Positions 7,791 to 17,944 of a stretch of DNA of 64,000 bases are shown piece after piece. How positions within the stretch are numbered: the stretch's first letter is position 1; each line of letters opens with the position of its first letter. Below the pieces are notes generated by a model that was given only the letters and a program-made list of their open reading frames with translations, was not told the origin of the DNA and ran no database searches. The stretch comes from Ancylobacter sp. Lp-2 (GTDB taxonomy: Bacteria > Pseudomonadota > Alphaproteobacteria > Rhizobiales > Xanthobacteraceae). The stretch spans positions 741,690 to 805,689 of the forward strand of contig NZ_JAJALI010000002.1 in NCBI RefSeq assembly GCF_020523795.1. Direction: 5' to 3'. A program made the translations under genes and the position numbers.

Positions 7791-8663
7791 ATGGATGCCG
7801 AACTCATCGCCATGCAGCTTTTCTCGGGGGTGGCGCTCGGCGCCATCCTCGTCATGGTCGCGCTCGGCCTGTCGATCATCTTCGGCATGCTGGGCGTGGT
7901 GAACTTCGCCCATGGCGCGCTGTTCATGGTCGGGGCCTATGCCGGGCTCTACGTCGCCACGCTCACCGGCAGCTTCTGGTGGGGGATGCTGATCGCCCCC
8001 CTTGCGGTGGGCGCCTTCGGGATGCTGATCGAGCGGGTGCTGATCCGCCCGCTCTACAAGCGCTCGGTCGACGATCCGCTGCTGCTCACCTTTGGCCTCG
8101 GCTACGTGCTGGTGGAGAGCGTGCGCATCGGCTTCGGCAATGAGGGCATGCCCTTCCCCACCCCGCCGGAGCTCGCCGGCGTCGCCGATCTCGGCATCGG
8201 CTATTTCCCGATCTACCGGCTGTTCGTCGTCGGCGTCGTCGCGGTGGTTCTCGTGCTGCTGTGGCTGGGGCTGGAGAAGACCAGGTTCGGCCTGATCGTG
8301 CGGGCCGGCGCCCGCGATCCGCAGATCATGCGGGTGCTCGGCGTCGACGTCGCCAAGGTCTGGCTGATGGTGTTCGGCCTCGGCGTCGGCCTCACCGCGC
8401 TCGGCGGCGTGCTCGCCGCGCCGATGCGCAGCGTCGACCCGGAAATGGGGGCGCTCGTGCTGGCGGAAGCCTTCGTCGTCACCGTCATCGGCGGCATGGG
8501 CTCTCTGGTCGGCGCGGTGGTCGCCGGCCTTCTCATCGGCATCGCCGTCAGCATGACGGCGCTGTTCGCCCCGGAAATGGCGACCATCGTGATGTTCGCC
8601 CTGATGGCCCTCGTGCTGCTGATCCGCCCGCAAGGGCTGTTCGGCAAGCCCGGACGGGCGTGA
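7791..8663 (+). CDS. ABC transporter permease, LivH type
   Basis: This 290-residue inner-membrane permease has about eight hydrophobic segments and the family signature near the N-terminus (FGMLGVVNFAHGALFMVGAY, about 27-46). ATG 7791 is used because the conserved N-terminus starts there and AGGGAGG lies upstream; the frame itself is open through the preceding gene. It forms the heterodimeric channel with the LivM-type subunit at 8676. The C-terminal IGGMGSLVGAVVAGLLIG is the loop expected to contact the ATPases. Confidence 0.9.
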   Translation: MDAELIAMQLFSGVALGAILVMVALGLSIIFGMLGVVNFAHGALFMVGAYAGLYVATLTGSFWWGMLIAPLAVGAFGMLIERVLIRPLYKRSVDDPLLLTFGLGYVLVESVRIGFGNEGMPFPTPPELAGVADLGIGYFPIYRLFVVGVVAVVLVLLWLGLEKTRFGLIVRAGARDPQIMRVLGVDVAKVWLMVFGLGVGLTALGGVLAAPMRSVDPEMGALVLAEAFVVTVIGGMGSLVGAVVAGLLIGIAVSMTALFAPEMATIVMFALMALVLLIRPQGLFGKPGRA

Positions 8664-8675
8664 GGAGATCCCGAC

Positions 8676-9674
8676 ATGACCGCCTCCGTCCATTCCGTCG
8701 CTCAGGTGATGGCCGGCCCGACCGGCCAGCGCGGCTGGCGCGCCCGCCTCGCCGCCTGGCGGGTGCCGCTCTCCATCCTCGTCCTGTGCCTGCTGCCCTG
8801 GGTGCTGCCCTCGCAGGCGCTGGCCGTCAACGTGCTGATCTACGGGCTGGTCGCCGTCGGCTACAATCTGCTGTTCGGCTACACCGGCATGCTGTCCTTC
8901 GGCCACGCCGCCTTCTTCGGCGCCGGCGCCTATGCCGCCGGCCTCGGCATCGGCCAGCTCGGCCTGCCCTGGTACGCGGCGATCCCGTTCGGCATGCTGG
9001 TCGGCGGCGCGCTCGCCTTCGTGGTCGGGCTCTTGTCGATCCGCACCCGCGGCATCTACTTCTCGATGGTGACGCTGGCGCTGGCGCAGCTCGTCTACTA
9101 CACGGCACTGCAGGCCAATTCGCTCACCGGCGGCGAGAACGGCCTGCGCGGCTTCACCGTGGCGCGCATCGAGCTGTTCGGCTGGCCGGTCGACTTCCTC
9201 GACCCCATCAAGAAATACTACGTGCTGATGACCTTTGCCGCCGCCGCGCTGTGGTTCGTCTCGCGCGTGCTCGGCTCGCCCTTCGGCGCGGTGATCGAGG
9301 CGATCCGCGAGAACGAGACTCGGGCGCGCGCCTGCGGCTACGACGTCGAGCGCTCGAAGGTGATCGCCTTCACCTTGTCCGGCCTCGTCTGCGCGCTGGC
9401 CGGCACGCTGTTCGCGCTGCACCTCGCCATCGTGCCGCTGGACACGCTGAGCATCCAGACCTCCGGCATGATCGTGATGATGACACTGCTCGGCGGCGCC
9501 GGCAGCTTCTTCGGCCCGTTCATCGGTGCCCTCGCCTTCCTGCTGATGGAGGACGTGGTCGCGCTGTGGACGCCGCACTGGCAGATCGTCGTCGGTACGG
9601 TGTTCATCCTGTTCGTGCTGTTCCTGCCCAAGGGCATCTGGGGCACCGCGCTCGCCTGGAGGGCCGGCCGATGA
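8676..9674 (+). CDS. ABC transporter permease, LivM type
   Basis: The gene encodes a 332-residue inner-membrane permease. LivM signature segments are present: YNLLFGYTGMLSFGHAAFFG (about 65-84), IRTRGIYFSMVTLALAQ (about 124-140) and LLGGAGSFFGPFIGA near residue 270. About nine to ten hydrophobic helices follow a short cytoplasmic N-terminus. It starts 12 bp after the LivH-type gene behind GAGGAGAT, and its stop overlaps the ATPase start (ATGA), as in other liv operons. Confidence 0.9.
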   Translation: MTASVHSVAQVMAGPTGQRGWRARLAAWRVPLSILVLCLLPWVLPSQALAVNVLIYGLVAVGYNLLFGYTGMLSFGHAAFFGAGAYAAGLGIGQLGLPWYAAIPFGMLVGGALAFVVGLLSIRTRGIYFSMVTLALAQLVYYTALQANSLTGGENGLRGFTVARIELFGWPVDFLDPIKKYYVLMTFAAAALWFVSRVLGSPFGAVIEAIRENETRARACGYDVERSKVIAFTLSGLVCALAGTLFALHLAIVPLDTLSIQTSGMIVMMTLLGGAGSFFGPFIGALAFLLMEDVVALWTPHWQIVVGTVFILFVLFLPKGIWGTALAWRAGR

Positions 9675-10412
9675 GCACGCCCCTTCTCGCGGTGGAGAAT
9701 ATCGGCCGGCGCTTCGGCGGGTTCGTCGCGCTGGAAGGCGTCACCGCCGCCTTCGAGCCGAACCGGGTGACGGCGATCATCGGCCCCAACGGCGCCGGCA
9801 AGAGCACCTTCTTCAACCTGCTCTCCGGCGTGCTCGCCCCCTCGGCCGGGACGATCCGCTTCAAGGGCCGCGACATCACCGGCACGCCGCAGCACCGCTT
9901 CGTGCATCTCGGCATCGCCCGCTCCTACCAGATCACCAACATCTTCCCCGAGCTGTCGGTACACGAGAATGTCCGCGTCGCCGCGCAGGCCTTCCGCGCG
10001 CGCTACGACGTCTGGCGCCCGCGCGAAGCCATGAGCGAGCTCGACGCGAAGGCCGACGCGGCGCTGGCCGCCGTCGGGCTCATCGGCCGGCGTGCCACCA
10101 CGGCGAAGTTCCTCGCCCATGGCCAGCAGCGGGCGCTGGAGATCGCCATCGCCCTCGTCGCCGACCCCGAGCTTCTGCTGCTCGACGAGCCGACCGCCGG
10201 CATGGGCCCGGAGGAGACCCGCGACATGGTCGCGCTGCTGGAGAAGCTGGCGGCCGACCGCACCGTCCTCCTGGTCGAGCACAAGATGAAGATGATCCTC
10301 GGCCTAAGCGACCGCATCCTCGTGCTGCATCACGGCCGGCTGATCGCCGACGGCGACCCGCGCCACATCCAGTCGGACCCCGAGGTCCGCCGCGTCTATC
10401 TGGGACAGAACG

Positions 10413-10426
<14 letters not shown>
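9671..10426 (+). CDS. ABC transporter ATP-binding protein, LivG type
   Basis: This 251-residue ATPase of the Liv-type importer has Walker A GPNGAGKST at 38-46, the family's variant signature AHGQQR in place of LSGGQ (normal for LivG), and Walker B ELLLLDEP. The extended insert GIARSYQITNIFPELSVHENV is characteristic of LivG proteins. Its start overlaps the LivM-type stop and its end overlaps the LivF-type start by 14 bp. It powers uptake together with the second ATPase. Confidence 0.92.
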
Positions 10427-11123
<697 letters not shown>

Positions 11124-11143
11124 CGGCGCCCGGAGGACACTTC

Positions 11144-11605
11144 ATGGAGATTACCGGCGAACACCGCATCGCCGCGCCGCGCGCGGCGGTCTGGGCGGCG
11201 CTTTTCGACGTCGAGACGCTGAAGGCCTGCATTCCCGGCTGCAAGGAGCTGGAACAGACCTCGCCGACCGGCTTCCGCGCCAAGGTGCAGCTCAAGGTCG
11301 GGCCGATGTCGGCGAACTTCGCCGGTACGGTGGAATTGCAGGACATCGAGGCGCCCGAGGGCTGCCGCATCGTCGGCCAGGGCAATGGCGGCGTCGCTGG
11401 CTTCGCCAAGGGCGCCTCGGCGGTGACGCTCGCCGCTGACGGCGAGGAGACTGTGCTTGGCTACGCCGCCACGGCGGAGATCGGCGGCAAGCTCGCCTCG
11501 CTCGGCGGCCGGCTGGTGCAGGCCACCGCGCGCAAGCTGGCCGACCAGTTCTTCACCGCCTTCGCCGAGCGGCTGAAGGCCGGCGCCGCCGTATTGCCGT
11601 CCTAG
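11144..11605 (+). CDS. CoxG-like SRPBCC protein
   Basis: This 153-residue protein of the CO dehydrogenase subunit G family (SRPBCC fold) begins with the family pattern EITGEHRIAAPRAAVWAAL, followed by LKACIPGCKELE at about residues 26-37. GGAGG lies 9 bp before ATG 11144. In carboxydotrophs CoxG is linked to membrane recruitment of the enzyme; in many other molybdenum hydroxylase operons its role is unknown. Here it closes the TetR-controlled operon. The 3' end overlaps the convergent iron-transport ATPase by 4 bp, with no visible terminator between them. Confidence 0.87.
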   Translation: MEITGEHRIAAPRAAVWAALFDVETLKACIPGCKELEQTSPTGFRAKVQLKVGPMSANFAGTVELQDIEAPEGCRIVGQGNGGVAGFAKGASAVTLAADGEETVLGYAATAEIGGKLASLGGRLVQATARKLADQFFTAFAERLKAGAAVLPS

Positions 11606-12405
11606 CCGGCCCGGTGCCCCTGCGGAGCGGCGGGGATCACCATCGGCGTGCCGGTCAGCGGGTCCGACAGCACCAGGGCGTTTATGCCGAACACCCGCGC
11701 GACGAAGGACGCGCTGACGATATCGGCCGGCGCGCCCTCAGCCGCGATCCGTCCGTCCTTCATCGCGACGAGATGGCTGGCATAGCGGCAGGCGAGGTTG
11801 AGGTCGTGCAGCACCGCGACCAGCGTCTTGCCCAGCTGGTTGAGCGCCAGGCACAAATCGAGCACCTCGATCTGGTGGGCGAGGTCGAGATAGGTGGTCG
11901 GCTCGTCGAGCAGCAGGATCGGCGTCTCCTGCGCCAGCGCCATGGCGATCGACACGCGCTGGCGCTGGCCGCCGGAGAGCTGCTGCACCGGCCGCCCGGC
12001 CAGCGACGCGGTGCCGGTGACCCGCATCGCCTCGGTGACGGCGGCCTCGTCGGCGTCGGACCATTGCCGCAGCAGGCTCTGATGCGGGTGGCGGCCGCGC
12101 CCCACCAGTTCCTCGACCCGGATGCCCTCGGGAAACTCCATGTGCTGCGGCAGCAGGCCGAGCCGGCGGGCCAGCATGCGCCGCCCCAGCCCGGCCATGT
12201 TCTCGCCGTCCAGCCGCACCTCCCCCGCCATCGGCCGGATCAGGCTGGCGAGGCAGCGCAGCAGCGTCGACTTGCCCGACGCGTTGGGGCCGACGACAAT
12301 CGAGAAGCCGCCGCGCGGAAAGCCGATGTCGATGCCCTCGAGCACGGCGCGGCCGCCATGCCCGGCCACCAGGCCGCGCGCTTCCAACGCAAGTGGAGCG
12401 GTCAT
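11602..12405 (-). CDS. Iron-siderophore ABC transporter ATPase (FecE-like)
   Basis: This 267-residue FecCD-type importer ATPase has Walker A GPNASGKST at 39-47, signature QLSGGQRQRVSIAMALAQ and Walker B PILLLDEPTTYLDLAHQ. The last is a hallmark of siderophore/cobalamin/heme ATPases. The start chosen (ATG 12405) overlaps the permease stop by ATGA. It is the last gene of a seven-gene minus-strand run, fecI-fecR-receptor-binding protein-permease-permease-ATPase, which matches the order of E. coli fecIRABCDE. Confidence 0.9.
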   Translation of the reverse strand: MTAPLALEARGLVAGHGGRAVLEGIDIGFPRGGFSIVVGPNASGKSTLLRCLASLIRPMAGEVRLDGENMAGLGRRMLARRLGLLPQHMEFPEGIRVEELVGRGRHPHQSLLRQWSDADEAAVTEAMRVTGTASLAGRPVQQLSGGQRQRVSIAMALAQETPILLLDEPTTYLDLAHQIEVLDLCLALNQLGKTLVAVLHDLNLACRYASHLVAMKDGRIAAEGAPADIVSASFVARVFGINALVLSDPLTGTPMVIPAAPQGHRAG

Positions 12406-13454
12406 CGCATCGCTCCACCGATCCGCCGCGTCCACAGCAGCGCGACGAAATAGACGCCGCCTACTGCCGCAGTCAGCGCCCCGGCGGGGATCGCGCGCGG
12501 GGCGAAGAGCAGCCGCCCGGCCACGTCGCTCGCCAGCAGGAACACCGCGCCGGACAGTGCCGAGGCCAGCAGCGGCAGGCCGGCACTGCGCGTCAGGCTC
12601 CGCGCGATCTGCGGCGCGATCAGCGCCACGAAGCCGATCGGCCCGGCGAGGAAGGTGGCGGTGGCCGTGAGCGCCAGCCCGACCAGCGCGATGCGCGCCC
12701 AGGCCGGCCGGCGCGCCTCACCGAGCGACGCCGCCCGCTCCTCGCCGAGTTCGAGGGCGCGGAGCGTGCGCGCGCAGGCGAGCCCGAGCGGCAGCAGCAC
12801 GGCGAGCAGCGCCGCCGCCGCGACGAGACGGCCGCGCTCGATGCCGGCGAGCGAGCCGAGCCGCCAGCTCGCCGCCGCCAGCGCGGTATCGAGCCGGGCG
12901 GTGAGGATGATCCAGTCGTTCAGCGCGGTGAACAGCGCGCCCATCGCGATGCCGGTGAGGATCAGCGCCAGCCGTCCCCCGGCTCCGGCGAGCAGGAACA
13001 CCGCGAGCCCGGCGACGAGCCCGCCGCCGAAGCCGGCCCCGGCGACCGCCAGCGGCCCCGCCCCGGCCAGCATGGCGAGCAGCGCGCCGCTGAACGCCCC
13101 GGCATCGAAGCCGACGATGTCCGGGCTGCCGAGCGGGTTGCGCAGCAGCGTCTGGAACAGCGCGCCGGCCATGCCGAGCGCCGCACCGACCATCAGAGCA
13201 CCGGCGACGCGCGGCGCCCGCCACTCCGTCACCACCAGCCGCACCGCCTCCGGCCCCTCGCCGATCAGCGCGCGCGCCGCCTGCAGCGGCGTCACCGGCA
13301 GGGTACCGATGCACAAGGCCGCGAGCGCGAGCGCGACCGCGCCCAGCGCCAGAGCGAGGCACACGCCCGCCATGCGCCGCTCCAGCTTCATCGCCGCCGG
13401 CCCGATGCGCAGCCGCAGCGGCGCCGGCCGCACGGTGTCGCCGATGACGCTCAT
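12402..13454 (-). CDS. Iron-siderophore ABC transporter permease (FecD-like)
   Basis: This 350-residue FecCD-family permease has the characteristic RAPRVAGALMVGAALGMAGAL and NPLGSPDIVGFDAGA segments and about ten hydrophobic helices. The C-terminus contains GPIGFVALIAPQIAR, the family's ATPase-contact region. The start at 13454 overlaps the previous permease stop (ATGA); the extra N-terminal 25 residues before the first helix explain its length above the usual 320-335. It forms the channel with the permease at 13451-14446. Confidence 0.88.
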   Translation of the reverse strand: MSVIGDTVRPAPLRLRIGPAAMKLERRMAGVCLALALGAVALALAALCIGTLPVTPLQAARALIGEGPEAVRLVVTEWRAPRVAGALMVGAALGMAGALFQTLLRNPLGSPDIVGFDAGAFSGALLAMLAGAGPLAVAGAGFGGGLVAGLAVFLLAGAGGRLALILTGIAMGALFTALNDWIILTARLDTALAAASWRLGSLAGIERGRLVAAAALLAVLLPLGLACARTLRALELGEERAASLGEARRPAWARIALVGLALTATATFLAGPIGFVALIAPQIARSLTRSAGLPLLASALSGAVFLLASDVAGRLLFAPRAIPAGALTAAVGGVYFVALLWTRRIGGAMR

Positions 13455-14446
13455 GCCGGCCTCCGGGCGCGGGCGCGCACCAGCAGGAGCAGCACCGGCG
13501 CGCCCATGAGCGTGGTGACGATGCCGACCGGCACCTCGGCCGGCGCCGCCACCACCCGGCCGAGCGCGTCGGCGCCGATGACCAGCGCGGCGCCGATCAG
13601 TCCGGCATGGAAAAGCGCCGCCCGCGCATCGGCCCCGACCAGCAGTCGCGCGGCATGCGGCGCGGCGAGGCCGACAAAGCCGATCGGCCCGGCCGCCGCC
13701 GTCGCGCCGCCGGCCAGCAGGATGACGGCGACCAGCGCCATCGCCCGCGTGGCGCCGAGCGGCAGGCCGAGCGTGGCGGCCCTCTCCTCGCCAAGCGCGG
13801 CGACGTTGAGCGCCGGCGCCAGCAGCGCGCTCACCAGAAAGCCGGCGAGCAGCGCCGGCGCCACCGCCGGCAGCAGCGCCGCCGCGTCGCCGGACAGCGC
13901 GCCCACCCGCCAGTTGCGCACCAGGTCGAAGCGCTCGGGATCGGCCAGCGCCGCCGCCTGGGTCAGCCCGTAGCACAGCGCTCCCACCGCGACGCCGGCG
14001 AGGGTGAGCCGCACCGGCGCGTCGCTGCCACCAGCCAGCCCGGCCAGCAGCGGCACCGCCAGTGCCGCCAGCGTCGCCCCCAGCGCGGCGAGGCCGAGAA
14101 TCCAGCCCATGCCAGCCAGCCCGAACAGCCCGATGCCGATCACCACGGCGAGGCCGGCGCCGGCATTGATGCCGAGCAGGCCGGGATCGCCGAGCGGATT
14201 GCGCGTCGCCGCCTGGATGATGCCGCCCGCCACCGCCAGCGCCGCGCCGACGAGGCCGCCGAGCAGCACCCGCGGCGCGCGCAGCCCGGCGAGGATCAGC
14301 CAGGCCTCGTCGTCGCCGCGCCCACGCACCGCTTCGACCAGCGCGGTGAGCGGCAGATTGCGCGGGCCGGCCAGCAGCCCGAAGCCGGCGGCGAGAGCCA
14401 GCAGCGCCATCGAAAGGAGCGCGAGGCGGACCGCGCGCCGGCTCAT
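13451..14446 (-). CDS. Iron-siderophore ABC transporter permease (FecC-like)
   Basis: This 331-residue FecCD-family permease shows LRAPRVLLGGLVGAALAVAG, NPLGDPGLLGINAGAGLAVV and the ATPase-contact stretch GPIGFVGLAAPHAARLLVG. The start ATG at 14446 overlaps the binding-protein stop by ATGA, so binding protein, both permeases and ATPase are translated as one coupled unit. It pairs with the adjacent second permease rather than acting as a homodimer. Confidence 0.88.
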   Translation of the reverse strand: MSRRAVRLALLSMALLALAAGFGLLAGPRNLPLTALVEAVRGRGDDEAWLILAGLRAPRVLLGGLVGAALAVAGGIIQAATRNPLGDPGLLGINAGAGLAVVIGIGLFGLAGMGWILGLAALGATLAALAVPLLAGLAGGSDAPVRLTLAGVAVGALCYGLTQAAALADPERFDLVRNWRVGALSGDAAALLPAVAPALLAGFLVSALLAPALNVAALGEERAATLGLPLGATRAMALVAVILLAGGATAAAGPIGFVGLAAPHAARLLVGADARAALFHAGLIGAALVIGADALGRVVAAPAEVPVGIVTTLMGAPVLLLLVRARARRPA

Positions 14447-15366
14447 GCCTCCACCCGCGCATAGAGCGCCTGCCAGGCGGTCGCGAGATAATTCGCCGTG
14501 TAACAGGCGCCGAAGGTGCAGTTGCCGGGAACCGTCTCCACCCGCCCGGCCCGCACCGCCGGCAGCCGGCGCCACAGCGGCTCGCGGGCGAGCGCCTGCG
14601 CCGCGCCGTCACCGAAATCGAGGAGCAGCAGCGCATCGGCGGCGCCGAGCACCTCGCCGAAGGATTCCAGCGCCACCTCGCCATAGGGGCCGAGCCGGTC
14701 GGCGGCGATCTCGCTGCCGCCGAGTTCGGCAAGCACCTGCGCCGGCATCAGGAGGCCGTAGCCGGTGCCGGCGCTGCACACCATGGCGCGGCGCTTCAGC
14801 GGGTCGAAATACAGCGCCGCCACGCGCGCTTGGGCGATGGCCGTGCCGTGGCGCGCGCGGATGACGGCGATGCGGGCGGCATGGTCGGCGATGCGCGCCT
14901 GCGCCAGATCCATGCGGTCCAGCCAGCCGGCAAGGTCGCGCAGATTGGCCTGCCAGGTGACGCGGTGGCTGCTCGGCAGCACCGGGGCGATGGCGCTGAG
15001 CCGCGCCAGCGGCCACCAGTCGGAGGCCGGCGCGGTGTCCGGACACAGGATGAGGTCGGGCGCCAGCATGAGGATCTGCTCGAGATCCGGCGGCGCCGCC
15101 AGCATCGGCACCGAGGGCGGCACCGGCACCCAGGGCCGCGCCCGGCTGTGGCTGTAGCCGACCAGCGGCAGCTCCAGCGCCAGAGCGGATTCGAGGCTGA
15201 TGCGGGAATCGATGGCGACGACGCGGCGCGGCGGCACGGGGATGTCGAGCGTGCCGAGCGGCGTCTCCACCCGCCGGCGCACGCCCTCGCCCCACGCCGG
15301 AAACGCCGAGAGGGCGAGCATGAGCCCGCCCCCGATGACGCCGCGCCGGCTGGCGGTTCCCCGCAT
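14443..15366 (-). CDS. Iron-siderophore periplasmic binding protein (FecB-like), probably Tat-exported
   Basis: This 307-residue type III periplasmic binding protein has the TroA/FhuD-like fold. The N-terminus (ASRRGVIGGGLMLALS, about 5-20) carries two arginines before a hydrophobic core and a likely cleavage near AWG, suggesting Tat export. The start of the mature domain (IPVPPRRVVAIDSRISLESALAL) and the long helix-linked second lobe are typical. It lies directly after the receptor gene (12-bp gap). It should deliver the ferric chelate released by the receptor to the two permeases. FhuD, FepB and FecB relatives cannot be told apart here. Confidence 0.83.
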   Translation of the reverse strand: MRGTASRRGVIGGGLMLALSAFPAWGEGVRRRVETPLGTLDIPVPPRRVVAIDSRISLESALALELPLVGYSHSRARPWVPVPPSVPMLAAPPDLEQILMLAPDLILCPDTAPASDWWPLARLSAIAPVLPSSHRVTWQANLRDLAGWLDRMDLAQARIADHAARIAVIRARHGTAIAQARVAALYFDPLKRRAMVCSAGTGYGLLMPAQVLAELGGSEIAADRLGPYGEVALESFGEVLGAADALLLLDFGDGAAQALAREPLWRRLPAVRAGRVETVPGNCTFGACYTANYLATAWQALYARVEA

Positions 15367-15378
15367 CGGCCGCCGGCC

Positions 15379-17802
15379 TCAGAACTTGAACACGGTGGAG
15401 ATCGCCAGCGTGCGCGCCTCGCCCGAATAGAGCAGGCTGTAGCCGGGATAGGTCGTCCAGTAGGCCTCGTTGAAGGCGTTGGTCAGGTTGGCCTGGATGA
15501 TCACCGGCTCATGGCCCTCGCGCTCGATCTTATAGCGGGCGCCGAAGTCGAAGGTGGTCCAGCTGCCGATCTTCTGGGTGTTGGCGGCGTCGACATAGGC
15601 CGAGCCCGTCGCGTTCATCCGGCCGAACAGAGTGAGGTTCGGCACGAAGCTCGGGTCCCATTCGAGGCCGAGCGTCGCGGTGAACGGCGGCGCGCCGGTG
15701 GCGTCGTTGCCGTTGTAGAGGCCCTTGTCGGTCTGCGTCATCTCGGCGTCGAGCAGCACGAAGCCGCCGAGGATGCGCAGCGAGGGCGCGATCTCGCCGG
15801 CGACGTCGAACTCGATGCCGCGATACACCGTCTCGCCATCCGCGGTGAAGACGTTGGTGACGGCATTCGAGACGCCGGAGGCCTGGGTGGTGTGGAAGAC
15901 GCTCAGCGTGGTGAGCAGCGTGCCCCAGTCGACCTTGATGCCGGCCTCGTACTGCTTGGTGGTGAAGGGCGGCAGCACCTCGCCGCCATTGGCGTAGGAC
16001 ACCGGCACCACCTGCCCGGCGGTGAGGCCCTCGATATAGCTCGCATAGAGCGACACCCGCTCCCACGGCTTCACCAGCACCGCCACCATCGGGGTGAGCG
16101 CGTCGCTGTCATAGCTGGCGGTCTGCGCGCCGGTGACGACGTTGAAATTGTCGACGTCGACATATTGCTGGCGCAGGCCGAGCGTCACCTGGATGCGCTC
16201 GTCGAGCATGGAGAGCGTGTCGGAGATCGCATAGCTGGAGAACGAGGTTTCGCTCTGCGGGCCCATCACCATGGCGGGAATGACGGGGTCCGGCGAGAAG
16301 GTCGGGTTGTAGATGTTGGACGAGGTGGTCGAGAGCCGCGTCGTCGGCGCCGACCAGCGGCTGGCGGTATAGGCGCTCGCCGATACCGCCAGCTGATGCG
16401 CCACCGGCCCGGTGTCGAAATTCGCCCGCACACCGGTCTCGCCGGACTGGCGCTCGATGTCGATCAAATAGCGATAGCCATTGGCGGTGAAGTTGCCGTT
16501 GGACTGCAGGTTGGTGCCGGATTCGACCGCCTGATCCCAGTCGGTGGTGTCGATGCCGGCCTTGGCATAGACCATGATGTTGTCGGTGATGTCGTATTCC
16601 GCCGACAGCATGCCGTAATTGTCGCGGAAGTCGCTGTAGTTCCACGGCGACACCCAGCCATCCTCCGGCGAGGGCGGGCGCGGCACCTGCGCGGTGGGCG
16701 CCAGCGTGACGGTGTTGTTCATCCGGTCGGTGTTGAGGACCTGGGTGCCGAGGTCGAGCGCAAGCCGCAGCTTGTCGCCCTTGTAGTCGATGCCCAGCGT
16801 GGCGTTCATCAGCTCCTGCGACTGCTGGCTCACCGGGGTGTCGCCGTCGCGATAGAGCAGGTTGCCGCGCACGCCCCATTCCTTGTTCTCGCCGAAGCGC
16901 CGGCCGACATCGAGATGGGCGCCGAACTGAGAGTCGGTGATGTAGGTGGTGGTCAGCTCGGTGAGCGGGTCGTCGCCGGCGCGCTTGGGCACCAGGTTGA
17001 TCACGCCGCCGACCCCGCTCGGCGACAGGCCGTTGAGGAAGGCGCCCGGCCCCTTCAGCACCTCCACCCGCTCGATGCCGGCCAGCGTCGACTGGTTGTT
17101 CGGCGCCACGCCGAACAGGCCGCCGAACGCCACCGCGCCATTGCCGACCTGGATGCCGCGAATGAGGAAGTAGTTGCCGTTGCCGGTGTTGGTCGGCTCG
17201 ACATTGCGGATCGCCGGGTCGTTCTTCACCACATCGGCGATCGACTGGGCGTTCTGGTCGTCGATCAGCTTGGAGGTGTAGTTGGCGACGGTGAACGGCG
17301 TGTCCATCACGTCGCGCACGCCGAGCACGCCGAGCGTGCCGCCGGTGGCGATCTGCCCGCCGGCATAGGGCGCCGGCAGCGTGCCGGAGCCCTCGACCTG
17401 GATGGTGTCGAGCGCGATGGCGCCATCGGGCGCAGCTCCCGTCGCGCCGGCCGCCGCCGGGTCGAAGATCTCCACCGTGGTCGGGTTGCTGAAGCGGTAG
17501 GACAGGCCGGTATTGGCGAGCAGCATCGCCACCGCCTGCCCGACGGTGAGCGAGCCACGCACGGGATTGCCGAGCCGGGAGGCGGTCGGCGTCTCGCGGA
17601 ACACCACGTCGAGGCGGGTGACGCGCACGATGTCGTTCATCGCCGCGCGGATCGGCTTGGCGGGGATGTCGAAGACATAGGCGGCCTGCACCGCCGCCTG
17701 CGCGCCGGCCGGCCCGCTCGTCGCGACACTCGCCGCCGCCGCCATCAGGAAGGTGCTCGCCAGCAGTCCCGCGCGCCTGCCCGCCCTGTCCTCAACCCTC
17801 AT
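15379..17802 (-). CDS. TonB-dependent siderophore receptor with N-terminal signalling domain (FecA-type)
   Basis: This 807-residue outer-membrane receptor has a signal peptide ending near GPAGAQA. A secretin/TonB N-terminal (STN) domain follows (about residues 40-92, FDIPAKPIRAAMNDIVRVT through TGLSYRF). Then come a plug domain (about 140-245, DVMDTPFTVANYTSKLIDDQ, IRGIQVGN, ERVEVLKGPGAFLNG) and a 22-strand barrel ending in phenylalanine (AISTVFKF). The STN domain is what FecA/FpvA-type receptors use to contact a FecR anti-sigma factor, and fecR and fecI lie immediately upstream. The substrate is a ferric siderophore or ferric citrate; sequence alone does not decide. Confidence 0.9.
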   Translation of the reverse strand: MRVEDRAGRRAGLLASTFLMAAAASVATSGPAGAQAAVQAAYVFDIPAKPIRAAMNDIVRVTRLDVVFRETPTASRLGNPVRGSLTVGQAVAMLLANTGLSYRFSNPTTVEIFDPAAAGATGAAPDGAIALDTIQVEGSGTLPAPYAGGQIATGGTLGVLGVRDVMDTPFTVANYTSKLIDDQNAQSIADVVKNDPAIRNVEPTNTGNGNYFLIRGIQVGNGAVAFGGLFGVAPNNQSTLAGIERVEVLKGPGAFLNGLSPSGVGGVINLVPKRAGDDPLTELTTTYITDSQFGAHLDVGRRFGENKEWGVRGNLLYRDGDTPVSQQSQELMNATLGIDYKGDKLRLALDLGTQVLNTDRMNNTVTLAPTAQVPRPPSPEDGWVSPWNYSDFRDNYGMLSAEYDITDNIMVYAKAGIDTTDWDQAVESGTNLQSNGNFTANGYRYLIDIERQSGETGVRANFDTGPVAHQLAVSASAYTASRWSAPTTRLSTTSSNIYNPTFSPDPVIPAMVMGPQSETSFSSYAISDTLSMLDERIQVTLGLRQQYVDVDNFNVVTGAQTASYDSDALTPMVAVLVKPWERVSLYASYIEGLTAGQVVPVSYANGGEVLPPFTTKQYEAGIKVDWGTLLTTLSVFHTTQASGVSNAVTNVFTADGETVYRGIEFDVAGEIAPSLRILGGFVLLDAEMTQTDKGLYNGNDATGAPPFTATLGLEWDPSFVPNLTLFGRMNATGSAYVDAANTQKIGSWTTFDFGARYKIEREGHEPVIIQANLTNAFNEAYWTTYPGYSLLYSGEARTLAISTVFKF

Positions 17803-17944
17803 GCCCGTCCCCTTGCATCCGCCCGTCCGCGAAGGCCGCTTCGCCGGCGAACCCGGTGCGGGCGCGGCTGGCCTTCACTGACATGTCGCGTGGGGATGGC
17901 CGGCACCCTCAGCCGATCGCGATTTTTTTCGCGGCCGGCGAAAA